Assembly (NCBI RefSeq): GCF_003945595.2
Contig: NW_024104332.1
Span: 744,001-808,000 of the forward strand
Direction: 5' to 3'
DNA: 64,000 nt
DNA from: Pipra filicauda
Taxonomy: Eukaryota; Chordata; Aves; Passeriformes; Pipridae
Numbering within the stretch: position 1 is the stretch's first letter; each line of letters begins with the position of its first letter. Below, one piece after another: positions 1-13,898 of this stretch. A program made the translations under genes and the position numbers. Below the pieces are notes generated by a model. That model was given only the letters and a program-made list of their open reading frames with translations. It was not told the origin of the DNA and made no database searches.

Positions 1-3000
1 TGCCTGCCTCTCTGTGCAAGCCATTTCTCCTTTGCTCTTATGAAAAGTGCATGAGCAGGAAGCCCAGAGCAGCCACCCACTGAGGCTGTGGGGAAGCAGA
101 ATGGGAATTACGGATCCACAAGCAGTTAGGAGGGAGTAATCTATACAAAGAAACACCATTCACCCCCAATATTTTGATTCAGTGTTTACCAGACCTATTT
201 ACTGAAAACATATTACCTCACAACGTTATTGTGAGTAGAAAAGAAATTGATTTGTAAGGTTTGGGATTTGTTTGGGTTTTAGTAGATCTTTTTTCAGAAT
301 GTGTAGCCACAGTCACCATAGCATCACACTTCTAAAACTTCAGTTTTTATGGCTACATCTGGGAAAGGGCAGAGGGATACCTGGTTTGATATATAACAGC
401 TCATGCTTGGCCTGGAGAGTCTAGTGTAACCTCAACCCATCACGGCCTATCCTGTGCAGACAAGTGTGTCCAGAAGCCTTACTTCAACCTGACAGAACAG
501 CAGCTCTGTACACAAAAACACATAAAAACAGCTTGTGGGGAATTCAGATAAAAGGAAAGATAAACCACCCCTCCTTTTCTTCAGCACGACACGGTAGAGC
601 ACTGTAGGTGTGCTGGTGGAGAGACGGACGTGCCGATCCACTAAGAGGACCCTTCATAAAGAGTTCATGTCTGTAATCTGCCCTTCCTCAATTAATATGT
701 GAGGAAAGCATTTAAGATGCAACATCTTTAACTTAACAAACTAATAGGTTTATCTATTTCTCATATAACCCGAACTGCACAGTACTTTTTCCCTCCTCAC
801 TGCCTCATCAAAAAGAGGATTTTGTTCTGAGCAAATATGTTCAAGCAGAATCCAATTGCAGCTATGTGGCTATTTTTTTCTAGTAGATTCCAAATTTTCT
901 ATCAGTTCTTAAATCCTCCAGTATCACCTCTCACTTCTGCTCTGTCAAAAGCAACAGTGTTAGGTGGTATTTCGAAGTTATTCTGGCAAACACCTTCATG
1001 CTCTCCTCCTTTCAACCTTTCACACCTACAGACATCCATGGACCAACTTGACTGGCCTCTAAAAATTTACCCTTCTCATAGCTAGTTAAAAAAAAAAAAT
1101 TTAAAAAAATGGTCAGCGTAGTACAAAGCATTTGTTTATGATGTTCAACAACAATATTATAGTTTCACTCAAATTTTGTGCTCACTGGCTGAAGTTTCTG
1201 GTTACTGCGTTGGCTCCTTAGCCATCCAGAGTAGAAGCACACAACAGCCACGTACCTTCTACTGCACTGCACATACTGTAGGCCTGGGCTTGGAAGAGAC
1301 ATGTTAATATAGTACCAACTAAGTAAATTTAGCCACTATTTTAAATTAATTTAGGTATTGTGTGGTCAGTGGTCATCTGGTAGAAACATTATTACACGCA
1401 TACACACACCAAATTGCTTTTTGGCTAATGACTCATTTGTTTTATTCTTGCCTGTTTCAAAAAAGCGATTAAGCTGAAAATGACCTTCTGAAGATTGTAC
1501 TTGTGGACCAATCTTTTCATTTTTAATTACTTACTTTGGTTTAATTGTTACATTAGGAACTATTAAGAAAGCAGCCAGCTTCATAATCAATAATTTAATT
1601 AGAGTTTTAGGACCAAGAAGTCAATGCAAATGTTATTCTGCAGCCAGGCCTTTCCCAAAGCCTTTGAAAGAACTTTACTCCCATTTTGTTTCAAAGTGAC
1701 ATTGGCGACATAAAAATTAAACTCATACTTGCTGCAATATATCATGCCCACACATTATAGACGTACACGGGCAGCTGGTAAGAAGTTCAGACTCAGGTCA
1801 ATCTATTCTCTGCCCAGACAGGAACACAGCCTGCTGCCCTCACTCCATTTCTAAATAATCAGGGACACGGCCAAGCGCCGGCACACCGTGCACTGCGACA
1901 CCAGGAGCTGTGCTAAGTGTTTACTGGAATCTACGGCCAGACTTCTCCCCCGGCTACAGCTTCAGATATTTTAAATTTGTCTATTTATAGCTCTCTAATT
2001 ACTACTAATATTCTAAGATAACCAGCAGCAAGTGAAAACCAACCCACTCTAATTTTCCAGCAGATGAAATCTGCTTCAATCAGTGGTGAATTAACACCCC
2101 CCTTCCCTGCACCGCTGCCTCTCTGCCTGCCCTTGCAAGTTTGCAACCTGTCAGTGTCCGTGATACATCACAGGGAGCCGTCAGAGCAGTGGGAACTGCC
2201 CGGCCTGCTGCCTGGAATACGGATGTCCCTCATTTGTAACTGCAGGCACGTGTTCCACCTGACTCCATCACTCCACAGTGCCTCGCCTGGCAGCAGCCCT
2301 GGGGCTGAGTGCTGGAAACAACTCCCCATCACCCACCCTTAGCACAGGGGAGCATCCTGGGGAACCCGGGGGAAAGAGCGCCGGGATGAAAGGGAGCCTT
2401 AAACTAGACGAGAAGCTTTGGTGAAGGGCACTAACCCCTGCAGCCCGGTGGCTGCAGCGACCTGCTGGGAGGGATGGAGGCCATGGGGAGTTCGGGGAGC
2501 TTGGTAGCAAATGGGGATTCAAGGACAGGAACGCCTACAGCTTGCTAGGCAAGGATCACAGGGCTGCTCCGACCCCAGGAGAGGCAAAGATAAAGGAAAG
2601 GACCCAAGAGTTGCTCACAAGTAAGTTAAAACCAGGCTGGGCAGCACTGCAAGAAGCCTGGCCTGAAGGGAGCAAACTTCTGGCCCTAAGGAGGAAAATT
2701 AAGCAAAGTCCTCAGGGAAACCACAACAGGAAGGGAAGCACCAGGCTCCAGAGGACCTGTTGCTCTCTTCTCCAATAGCAGCTTAAATAACTGTGAACAT
2801 CGTGATGAAAAAGATGTTGCTTTAACTAACTAACTACATCACTGCCAAAATAAATCCATTTATACATTTCACATGAATTAGGAGTCAAGCAGGATATTAA
2901 GCTTTAACACACAGAACTGTCTTGTCTTCTCAAAGACTCCTCCTTGAAATTAAGGATGTAGCTTTTCCACATTGTGGAGACAAGGCAGAGCAAGGCAACT

Positions 3001-3112
3001 CGTTAACAGGGGCTGAATTCCCACTGGCAACAGGACTATGACATCCAGTGCATAGGCCCAGGCCTGTCAATGAACCTTTTAAGAGCCACTAATTCACATG
3101 AAACTTGAGAAT

Positions 3113-3185
3113 TATAGAATCATGGAATCATTTAGGTTGGAAAAGACCTTTAAGATCATCAAGTCCAACTGTTAAACTTCACAGA
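3113..3185 (-). repeat. CR1 LINE 3' end (5'-truncated copy)
   Basis: On the plus strand this reads tatagaatcatggaatcat, then aggttggaaaagacctttaa and agatcatcaagtccaac, which is the reverse complement of the avian CR1 3' terminus ending in ATTCTATG-type octamers. The element is therefore on the minus strand with its 3' end near 3113, truncated at about 3185. CR1 is the dominant LINE of birds and usually leaves short 5'-truncated copies. Confidence 0.85.
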
Positions 3186-4536
3186 ACAACTCGTCTGATC
3201 TAAAAAGTTTAGTCTAATTTAAACCCAGTCTAACAGGGAAAAACCCCCAAACCTGTGAGATCAGTTGATTATACAGTTTGTTAAACTATGGATTTAATGG
3301 TTTGATTTGGGAGCCAAGTCAGGAAGACAAGACAAAGGAGGAATAAGTCAGCAATGGCAGGCCAAAGGAAAAACATGTCTCCAGTCTGAGGGTTATTCTG
3401 GGGACAGCAGCCACACACAGTTTGAGGGGCAGTGCTTTTCCTGCCTCTCAGGAAGAAAAAAAACCCACAGTAAAACAAGAACATAGAATATTTGCTCACT
3501 TGCATCTGGGTCAGCTGATCCAAGTTGCAGTTACATGTTCATTATTTGAAATATTTTATTTCAGTCTGCCTTTTTCACAGAAGGTTTGAAAGAAAGCCAG
3601 AATGTAGCATTTTCAAAAACTATGGTGACCAAATCAAGCTTTTTTTCCAGTTACTGTTCAAGATTAGAAAGAAGTCGAGACATTTTTCCTCATCCATACT
3701 TCTGGTTTTGACACAACTGGCACTAAGTCTCTAGGAAAGCATCCCAAACAGATTTAATATAAACCCCTTCAAGTTTTACTTTTGTCTTTCATGATATTAC
3801 TTCTGGGAGAAAACATAATCTTTATTCATAACTATTTGTTCTTGATTTCATATTTTACTGTGACTCAAATTCCTTTTCATGTTAAGACAGGGAGTTTTAA
3901 AATACGAACCCATTATTTACAAATACGTACAACAGAATCGGGAACACAGAATTTGTTACACTTCATGCCAGGAATTGAACTTATCCTTGCATGTCCTTTA
4001 TTTACAGCAAAATAATTCCATTACATTACTAAGAGATTTGGAGTTTGCATGGAAGAGCTCTTTGTCTCCAATACTGACAACTTCAATCTTTGACCTGCTT
4101 TTGAAGAGGATTGATTTGGACCATAAACTGCCTGTCAAAGATTTTTTAAATGACCCATCCTGTCTATCCACTCTGCTCTTGAATCCATTCCTCAGAAGTT
4201 CAAAAGGGTTCAAATAAAACTGACAAATCCAATACCCTGAGGATATTCTGACTGATAATTTTGTGTCTAAGGTGTTTACTTGGAGATAAATCAACTGGAC
4301 TAGGCCAAAAAATTTAAGTTCAACCAGATTGCTTTTCAAAATAACTCCTTTTGGCTGATCAGTGCTTGTCTCATACACCTGATCCTTAAATACTCTGACA
4401 TTTTTCCTGGATTTGCCTCATGAATGCCCCCTCCAAAGGAACACAGGCATAAAAACCCCCACCATAGACAGGCAGCATCCCTGCAAACATCTAGGTGTTC
4501 CCATATGCTTTAAATCCACTGACAAAAAAGTTGTGC

Positions 4537-4696
4537 CAAAATCAATGCTGAAAAACAAGTAGTCTAAAAGATAATTTATATTTCACTGGAAGAAACAAAA
4601 ATAGAACAGGATATTTCAGGGAATTACTAACTTTAAAACTACTAAATAGAGACAAAATCAACACTAAAAAACAAGTGGTCTAAAAGATAACTTCAT
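4537..4696. repeat. Imperfect 44-bp direct repeat, copies 116 bp apart
   Basis: 4537-4580 and 4653-4696 share the frame caaaatcaa...aacaagt.gtctaaaagataa with about five substitutions over the first 41 bases. This looks like an old local duplication with 72 bp of other sequence between the copies. Confidence 0.8.
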
Positions 4697-7354
4697 TAGA
4701 ATAAAATTAAAGAAAGGTTATCTATGGAAATCACTGGTTTGGAACAACTCCACTGAATTGAATCAAGAATTAACTAATTTTCAGGCTCTGCCCAGTTGCA
4801 ACAGGAACCACAGCAAGGTGGGAGAAGATGGGCTGTATTGTGAAGGGAAAAATTGCAAGACTGCAGCTTTTAGATCAGCATTGTTGCAATTATTCTACAT
4901 CCATATGAAGCACAGGGGCAGCCAAGTCCTCATCATTAAAATGCTGCACCACAGCTGGCAACCTCAGCTGACAGCTCCAAAACTGCCATGCCCACGTATT
5001 TATTGACTCTCTGGTAGGACACAGTGTGCAAGCCCTTTGAAATGGCCACTGTCCTCAAATGATCTCGGTGCCTCCAGCCGCAGCCCTTTGACAAACCGCA
5101 AAAATGCAAATTCCAGCGCCCTGAATTCCTGGGGATTTACTGTGCTGTGCCTTGAAAGCACAGAGAGATTGTTCCAGGCTCTGTGAGTCTGTGGGGTAGA
5201 TCATGACAAGCAAAGCAAGAAAAGCCCCAGGCAGTATCTCACCTGTGACACTCTGGGGAACACCGGTGGGGGGTTGCTGAGGGAAAGGCGGTGCCTGGCA
5301 GCAGGGCTATGCACCCACGGCCTCTTCTCCTACCAGGTGGGGCATTCTCTTAGGTTCCCTGCTGTTGCCCAGGGATCTAACTGCATGGAAACTCTGTCAA
5401 CCCTCAGCTAATACTCAAGAGCCGCTAGCAAAAAAAATGATAAGCACATTGTGAGTAGAGAAGTCTCAGTTTATTAGGAAACAATGCTTTTAAAAGGGCT
5501 GTATGTAAGAACCCTTTTAATCCAGTGTCACATCTGAAGACAAAACTCTGCCCTAAAGAAGCACCCAGCTGCCTCTCTCTCTTTTCACTATTTCTTCCTA
5601 ATGTCTTTTTCTGAGTGTAATGTAGCTCTAAGGGTCCATCCAGCCCTGCTGTATAAAGTGTGGCTGCACCACACTCATGAACCATTTCCAGGGGCTTACC
5701 CACCTCTGCAGGAGCCTGAAAGGAGCCTCTGCCTGGATTCCCACTTTCCTTCCTTGCTTTGGGGCAGGAGGAGACTTTTCAGCAGTCTTTGAGGAGCCTG
5801 ATGGCCACAGCCAGGTTCTGGCTCACTGACAATGAGTTATTACTGGGAGCTATTTGCTGCTGTTCAGGCAGGATTTTGGACAATTTCATTCTGTTTTTTC
5901 CTTTTTCCTCTGAAATTGGTGCCTGCATTATTCATCAGGAACTACACTACCTTGGAGCTTCCAGCTCTTGATTCGGCTGTTCAGACCACAAATTACTGTC
6001 AAGGACAAAATTTGTTGCTCAGAGCCAGAACTCGGCTCTGGTCACTGTTCTGCTGCACTGTCTTACCCCAATTCGAGTCATCTTTGACCCAAATAGTAAA
6101 AAGCTGACATCCTTGATGCCTTCCTGTCTGGATGTCAGGGATATGAGTTTGATAGTGGGGTGGAAATGGGATCTTATCATTTGTGTTACACAGCAATCTT
6201 CTGCAAGAGGATTGCAGAAAAATGGGGCTCATCTTAAATCACTGGGCTACACTGCATGAAGTTAGAAATATCTCCTGGATAATTAAAACAATAAACTTGA
6301 ATATCAGTGACCAGTAGAGACCAAGATGGACAAGAATTATCAAACAATATATCAAATGCTTAGTATTTCACAAAATCAAATAGAAAAAGAGCATTGCATG
6401 GCTAACTTTTTACAGAGCTGTGCATGTGCTGAACATGGTTCAGGAGAACAGTGTCACTGCTGTGAATGGGACTGTCTGGTTAAGCACACACACGTCTTCC
6501 CAAATCCTTGTCAGACACATTCCTTGGGGTATTACTGCAGAATGCTGCCTTTAAAATGACAGTCTCTCCACATTTCAGAAATGAAATATCCAGTTACAGA
6601 ACCTGACATTTCAAAAATCAGAAAGCAGATGAGATAGTTACTAAATCAATAAGTTTCAAATGTGTAGAATGAAAAATGTGAGTACTTTTTCCCCCCTCTA
6701 TTTAATTATTTAAGTGTATAAATATTTGGTATTTTATCTGTCTCAGAAAGATGCAGCTTGGCTCAAACGTTATGCAGAGAAATCTGAGCAGCCCCAAGAA
6801 GTTGCTGCCCAGCCTGTGGGAGATGCAGACGAGTGGCAGGGCGCTTATCACGAGGAGAATTAACTCGGGCAGGTGAACCTGTGCTCTGGGGGTCACGCGC
6901 TCCCCCGCCCCTCTCACATTTATCACTGGCCACACTTTGCAATTCATGAGTGGAGATGCTTATTCTGATGTGTCAGCGAGAAAATCCTCTGGTGAAAAGC
7001 CAGAATGCGCTTGTCTTTCTATGAAACTGGCAGAGAGAGGAATAAATTCCGCAGCTTATCTTGGCACGAGAGCCGTCAGCTCTACTGGCAAGAGATTCCT
7101 ACCATGAATTGCAGCCTCGGCCTCCTCCATCTCATCTACTGCACGGCTGGCACAGCAGGAGGATGGTTCCCATCCAAATCCAACACCGTACCCGTAACTC
7201 TCCCAGAATGTTTGCAAAGAGCCATAATCATCCAAGTACTATTCATCTTTCTGTGTGTTCATTTCCCTATAGGCAACATATATCTCAGGTTTAAAATTAT
7301 AGCCAATGTGCTGCAGATATTTTTAACCACTAGATCTTGCTATATGTTAGCCAG

Positions 7355-7372
7355 AAAAAAAAAAAAAAAAAA
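7355..7372. repeat. 18-nt poly(A) run
   Basis: An uninterrupted A run after tagccag and before gaggaaaaag. No retrocopy is recognisable upstream. Confidence 0.9.
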
Positions 7373-8291
7373 GAGGAAAAAGTAACTCCCTGCGTTTCCA
7401 AAGTCTGCAGGCTGCATTATACCTTCAGCTTAGTAATTACAAAGATTTATGTTCCATTCTGCCCCAAATCCAGAGCTCATTGTCCATTCAACTTACACTG
7501 CTTTGACTTACAGTTCTCTGTATCCATTATCTTTAATAATAAAGAGCTGACTAAACTTAATGATTGAAGAGCAAGATGTGATTAGTAATAGGAATCTAAT
7601 TTATGAGAAAACAAACCAGAGTATGGTTTTCATGTTTCATTAAAATTATCTTAAATGTACTCCTTAATGTTAATTGATCTCACAGAGGTGAGAAAATACT
7701 CTGTTCTGAATTAATGGGAGAAAATAATTCATCTTCTTTCTGGAGGGAACATTTAATATCATTCAGCATTTAGAAGGAGGTGGCATCTTCACAGTGATTT
7801 CACCACTTCAAGTAGTGTTTCAGTGTGGGCACACATCTCAAATCTGCAAGATTTCCCACTGAACGGGGGAAAAATTCAACAGAATAAACATACACCCAAA
7901 TGCCATATATAATGTTTTCTTTTCACAAAAGGTCCTTCCTATCTTTGCAAAATTACCCAAAGCTGAAAAACAATGCTGATGAGCAAATACAGAGCAGGGT
8001 TTCTCCCTGAGTTTATCAAAGGAAAACTCTTTGATGACTCTTAATTTGCTATGAGCAGGAGATTACTGAGACATTTGCAAGATAAAGTTCACTGCAGAAT
8101 TTATTGAAAACAAAACAAAGCAGAAATCTATTTTTTCACTAAGTATTTTGCTTTTGTTTGTATTTCAATGATTTTTTTCCCTCTTTTTGAATTATTCATA
8201 TTTGGATATCATATATTCTTACAAACCAATGTGTGTAAGAATAATGAGTCTTGAATAGCTTCATTTTAACTCATAGTGCTTTATGCCCAGG

Positions 8292-8316
8292 ATTATTATT
8301 ATTATTATTATTATTA
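8292..8316. repeat. ATT trinucleotide microsatellite (8 units)
   Basis: Eight uninterrupted ATT units plus a final A, flanked by ccagg and gagg. Confidence 0.95.
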
Positions 8317-9444
8317 GAGGACCTTCTATTCAGTCTGTTTCTAAGATCCATAAATAGAATTTGCCTAATGAGCATCTCAAGTATTCATCTGTCATTTTCA
8401 TGGCAGTTTTTCTTATCCTACATTTGTATAGATCTGATGACAACACCTATTAATACAGAGCAATAGGTCTTTGCCTACTTCTTCTCAAATCCCTTCCATT
8501 AATACAACCTTCTCTATTCTGGGCTGGAATCTTGTATCTTTACAATGTTTGAGTGCAAAGTGGCCATAATACCAACTGAAGGAACAATTTGAGAACTTCA
8601 AAAGTTGCTCCATGAGAAATACCACAACTGCAGCAATAATTATTACATTTTCTGTTGAAACAGGAAAAACTTCTTCTTGTCTTGTTCTCATATTCTACTT
8701 GAACAGGATTTGCATATTTGGTTTGCAAAGCAGCAGGGACAAATACACTCTGCAATGCACTCAATCCATGAATACCTATACCACAGAATGAAGGTAGAGA
8801 AGAATAAAGGAAGAGATGCAGAGTTTCTGTCACTATCTACAGGGGTATATTATGGAGACAATAATACATATTCCATGAGGAATCAGCAGGGAGTTCTGGA
8901 GGCAGGGAGGCAGATCCCTTCTAGAAGAGGAATAAATATATTACACTTCTATATGGTTTCTTGTATTTCTCTCTTCTTGTGCTTCTCCTAAGGCACTTTC
9001 CCCCCATTTCCTTTGTATGTGACTCAAAGTACACGCCAGGACTTTTGTAAGCAAGCTGACAAAAGAAGCTGAGAGAAACTCAACAAATCTGACCCTGAGC
9101 TCTCTGTTTGTTGAACTGACAAAGCACAGTGTGCAGCACTGCAGTCTTGCAGACCCAGACCATCAGCTGCTAAAACCACCACCACCTAATCCAGCTACCC
9201 GTGTGTTGGGTGATCTCAACCCACGTCCGTTTGTTGCACTGGGATGACTCCGTCATTTCAGATGCCAGGGAAGGGATTATGGTGATATTTTTAGTCAGAA
9301 GACAACAGTTGTGTCAGTGAACATTCTATGGCCACATCACCCCTTACTTTCTATTTTGATTTTACCCTGGCTTTCATTTTCCTTACACCATCCACACCAC
9401 CGCTTTGCCTGAATTCAGGAGAGACCGAGGAAAAGCCTGCTTAC

Positions 9445-9571
9445 CGTTCGGGAATCCCAGAGGGACAAAGTCTTGTCAGCAGAGCTCGTGAGAACGGTGC
9501 TGGAGAAGGGAAGGAACTCAATGCTGTTCACTGAATCTTTATGGCCACGCAACGTGTATCTGCACCTCTCA
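9445..9571 (-). CDS. SPAG16: SPAG16 WD40 exon C (internal coding exon)
   Basis: Third SPAG16 exon in the window, 127 nt (1 nt + 42 codons, ending on a codon boundary). On the minus strand the acceptor is ttattttcttttgcag before 9571 and the donor CGAACG|GTAAGC after 9445. The first nucleotide completes a serine split with exon B. The exon then reads ERCRYTLRGHKDSVNSIEF and ends SADKTLSLWDSRT, one complete WD40 blade with Gly-His, Ser-Ala-Asp-Lys-Thr and Leu-Trp-Asp in their usual places. This blade, with its Ser-Val-Asn-Ser-Ile-Glu-Phe stretch, is the part most characteristic of SPAG16 among WD40 proteins. The following blades and the stop codon must lie in exons below coordinate 1; I looked for a Tyr-Gly-His blade start in 1-9444 on this strand and found none. 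Confidence 0.93.
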
Positions 9572-12500
9572 CTGCAAAAGAAAATAACAGAAATACAGCA
9601 TTTGCCATTCAGGGGAATAAAAACAGCAGACAAGTTCAGGTAAATGACTGACACATTTCTTCTCTCTTCCCCAGCTACTGTCCAGAAACACCGAACATTG
9701 ACAGCTATTCATCACCCAAGCACTACACCACAGGGGCAACAATAAAACCCCATCAGCTGGTGTTTGCTTCCCAGTAATGAAGGCTATAGTGAAAGGCAAA
9801 AAGAAATGAAGAAGCAGGTTTTAAAAGATTCAATCCTAAGGAGCCTCAATGAAAGCACCACTTGATGTTTCCTGGGTGCATCCTCAGAAACCTCACTGAT
9901 GTAGAGTTTAAAGGGAATATGAATGAAAAGGTAGGATAGGGACAGTACCATTTCTCTTTCAAAGATATATTCCTTCTTGCTTACAAAGGGTCTGAAAAAC
10001 CTACTAGACTGTGTCAACATGCACCTTGAAGAAAGCTAGAGAGTGCTGGAAATCCTACTTTTCTCTCAAGGTCTTCAGAAAGGTTTCTAGAAACTCAGTG
10101 ATGCCTGGGAGAGTAAAGTCTTGTCACTGTGGACACCCAAGATCCCTTGTCCCTGAACAAGAGGTCTCTTACCATGGATCAAGCACACCAGTAGCCATTA
10201 TAAGCTCTCTGTTTGTAAAGCAGATGTGAGGGAACAGAGGTGTACCCCAAGAATCAAGGTACTTAGCATGAACTGACAACAGCTCAAAAGGAATTACTTT
10301 GTGAAATGGTTCTGAAAGTTCTTTCAAGGTTGAAGACACCCAACTACTGCACCTTCTCCCAGTCCATCAGCCATGAAGCAATACCCTAGAGCTTTTTGTT
10401 TGCTTTCTTACCTTTTTGTTTTGTTTTCTTTTAATGACTTTATTTCTGAGACAACACTATTGATCCTTCTCACTGAGAGTACGAACCTGATACAGATGGG
10501 AAGCTTCTCCCATCATAAGGAACAGACACACAGCCACGATGACACCGCTGTAGAGAATCTATTCTCTCACAAAACAGCCTATGATCTTGTGAAAGCTTTT
10601 TAGGTTTTGCTTTGTTTTCTGTGTATGCACCAGAACGTTCCTTAAACTGGAGTCCCAGAGAAGAGAAGGAAGAGCCCAAGGATGCCCTACCAAGACTACA
10701 CAGAAGGTAACAAACAAATCTGGGATTATTTAAACTGAACAGAACAGCAAAGGCTTAACTCCTAGAGAAGCAGGTCAAGAGGGGAGACAGTTGAAGTGAA
10801 CTGGTATTTATCAGTCATTATGGCTGTACACAAGAGTTGCCCACACTGATTCAGGTCTCACTCCATGATTTCTTTGGATACACGTAAAAATAAATGTGCA
10901 GTGTCTGTATTATTATATCCTGTGAAAACATACAGGTAGGTGAGCATACTGTGGAAAAAACTAATCAATGTAAAGTCAGTAGCAGTTCTATCCTCTTTGT
11001 TCAGCTGAGTCAAAAATAGTATGAAAAAATTAAAGCCAACAACTCATCGTAAATTACTGCAGCTTTCAGTGAGAGCTCAGAATTTTATTCCCTGCTCCTG
11101 TGATTCTGACAGTAGAAACACACCTCCCCTGAGCTGGCTGCTGAATATATCATTGGGGCTTGCAAATTGGATTACTGGGTGGCTCTTAACAGAGAAATTT
11201 CTTACCAAATTTATTAAGGAAGCTGTCAGAAGGGAGGAATTAAAGATGTGATTTTTTTTCCCTTTTTTTTTTTTTCCTGCCTGTATGTCACCAGAAGACT
11301 CTCGGAGCTCTTGCGGGTTTTGTATCAACAGCACAGAAGATGAGTTTCTAGAGATCAGGTGCAGGCCAGGAGAGCTGCAAGGTTTGGATGGACACCACCC
11401 TGATCACTGGTCTAACACAGAGACTTCTCAGACCTATTTTATTGCTTTTCCACTTCCCAGCCAGGAACCATCCGCTGTGCTGAGCTGAACACCAAGCCTG
11501 TCCCCACAGAAGGGAGGCCAGGGGGGAGATAAGTAGCTTCCGAGTAGAAATATTACCCAGGATATAGATTTCAAAGAAATATTAGATTCCACTGGTATCA
11601 TTTCACAGAATCTATGTTTTTTCTATTATAGCTAATACATTATACTATCCAGTGTTATCTGCTATATAGCCTACATGTGTTATCACAAGGACTCATTTTA
11701 AACTAGTCATAAAGTATTGTGGCTGCTAGTGCTCAGTGCACAAGGTATCTGATATTCACGATCACTTGATCTATGACAATAAAGTAACTTCAATACAGTA
11801 ATTTTTTTGTTTCAGAGACTCATGGCAATGTTTTACACCAGAGAATATGCCTTTTTCATCTCAGATGTTACACCTTTATTTGTCTATAGGTATGCCATTT
11901 TTCAAAGGTGCCCAATGTTTTCCTGCTTGCCTGTTACACTGTAAAGACTTTGAGTTGCTGAACAGTTTCTGACAAGGAAAATCCTGCTGTGTATTTTTTG
12001 GGCACTTACTAGTTTTGAAAACAACCTTACATACCACTAGAACCAAAGGGGATACCTTCCTGCAGTAAAAGCATATATGTCTGTCCTCTTCAAAGACTGG
12101 GGGAGAAGAGCATCTTCAACATGCTTGAGAGGGCTCAGGGTGAAAGAGCACAGGAAAAGGAAGGAGGGGGAAGGAAAGCAAAATATTTTGTTTGTGAGGC
12201 ACTGATGTAAGATATGGACCATCCCAGGCAGCCAGGCTGCAAGAACAGGCTTGTGAGAGATTAATTAGATGGCAAAGCAGGAAGGCCCATTCAGAATCCC
12301 TTAGCAAGGTGAAAATGGACTAAAGTGATGGACCATGACAGCAGCAGAAGAGAAGGAAATGATTTGCACTTTTCCATCAGGAACATAAACCCCCAGACCT
12401 GATGCAGCTGCCTGCACTTCCATATCACTGCGTGCTGATGAGCGAGCTCTGGCTCTCGAGATTTAATTTACCACTCTGGTAACTGACTGACTGAATATTT

Positions 12501-13879
12501 CTAAGAACTTTCCTCCAACTGCTACATAAAATAAACTCATCTTTCCTTCCAGCTGAGATATAATTTCAGCAAGACTGGTTTGTATACCAGCTATCTTCTG
12601 GTCAGAAAGGCCAACAGTTTATTTACATGTTCTTTTTCCATAAAAAAGAAGTTGATGGGAAGGGCAGAGTATCACCCTGTTTTTCATGGCAGCTCATGAT
12701 TCTATCCAATGGTTCAAGTTTATCTACATTAAAGTAAATCTGCAGCAACATTCACTAAGGTTTTTTTTCCCCACTGTGAACACACAGCCTCATGGATATA
12801 AACCTCACCATCTCTGAACATTCCAGCTCAGAAGACAGAGGGAATCATCTATGAATAGCAGCTTAGGCATTTGCAGAACTCTTGTTGCCTATATCCAGTG
12901 ACAGAGAAAGAGATCCTGAATAAATGGTGCCACAGTAGAAATACTGTTCAGTAGTTCAGTATTTTGCAGATTTTATTCTGAATCTCACCTCAGATGCCAA
13001 TTCCAACGCTCATGCTGTGTTACTACTACTTTTTCAACATAAAACATCAGCTAACACCACATTTTTTTGGTTCATGACTAATTATCTTCAATGTTCTCTT
13101 TTTCTCTACAAAATAAATTCCCTTCCCTTAAATCCAGGTAAGGCAATTATGTCCATCAGTAAATCAGCCTTCATTCTTGCTCACCAGGTTTTGATTTGTC
13201 TTTTCAAACATGGCTGGATACTTATAAAGAAGCACACCTATTCCATGAATGTGGGCACTTCAATTTAATTGAACCATTACCAATACCACTAGCTCAGCAG
13301 CGTCGAGAAAATTTTACTTGCTCAGTTTTTAGAGACTTCTGTTTTGAAAATCACATCCCAGAATGGTTCATTCAAATTCCAAAGGGCTTTCAGTAAAACT
13401 GCATTGAAAACAGCAGATATGAAACATTTCCACTCACATGAGACTCCGCTGAATATTACCAGGCTGCCATCTCTCCTCTAATGTACAACAGTAGCCAAAA
13501 AATGCACCAGTTAGATATTCCATCAACTGCACAGTAATTGAAAAGAAAATACAGATAGTGGGTAGATTCCTCTTCCCCTGCATCCTTTCCTAGCTGCACA
13601 GAGGAGTTAAAACTCAGGAAGGAGACCAAGCTGGCACACCCTGATGGGAACATTCCACAATTGCCTGGCACATATTCATGGCTCAAGGCCACACAGTGCC
13701 CATCCTGCACAGGTCAGCACTCATTTCCTGAGCCACAAGCTCAGGAAATCACAGATTACACGTTGCCTATTCTTTTGCTGTTTAGAAGTGTTTTTTTAAA
13801 ACACCCAACATCCAACACACACATGCTGGTGCTCCTATGAAATCAGGACAAGCTCTGCCTCCTTTCCTCATTTTTTTCC

Positions 13880-13898
13880 TTTTTTTTTTTTTTTTTTT
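13880..13898. repeat. 19-nt poly(T) run
   Basis: An uninterrupted T run following a seven-T run and cc. On the gene strand it is a poly(A) stretch within the intron. Confidence 0.9.

Larger units (their letters stand above)
1..9444 (-). other. SPAG16: SPAG16 intron (downstream of exon C), partial
   Basis: Sequence beyond the exon C donor, at least 9.4 kb and open at the window edge. It carries a CR1 3' end (3113-3185), an imperfect 44-bp direct repeat (4537-4580 and 4653-4696), an 18-nt A run (7355-7372) and an ATT microsatellite (8292-8316). A GC-richer patch lies at about 2090-2540 with no exon signals that I can support. Otherwise it is AT-rich unique sequence. Confidence 0.75.

Noticed and set aside
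3998..4378. 126-codon minus-strand frame
   Set aside because: Starts at ATG or similar but has no family resemblance and no support from splice sites; intronic chance frame or remnant of an unrecognised repeat.
9301..9345. Plus-strand tatggccacatca, resembling a WD40 Tyr-Gly-His start
   Set aside because: It is on the strand opposite to SPAG16 and the sequence after it does not continue as a WD40 blade.
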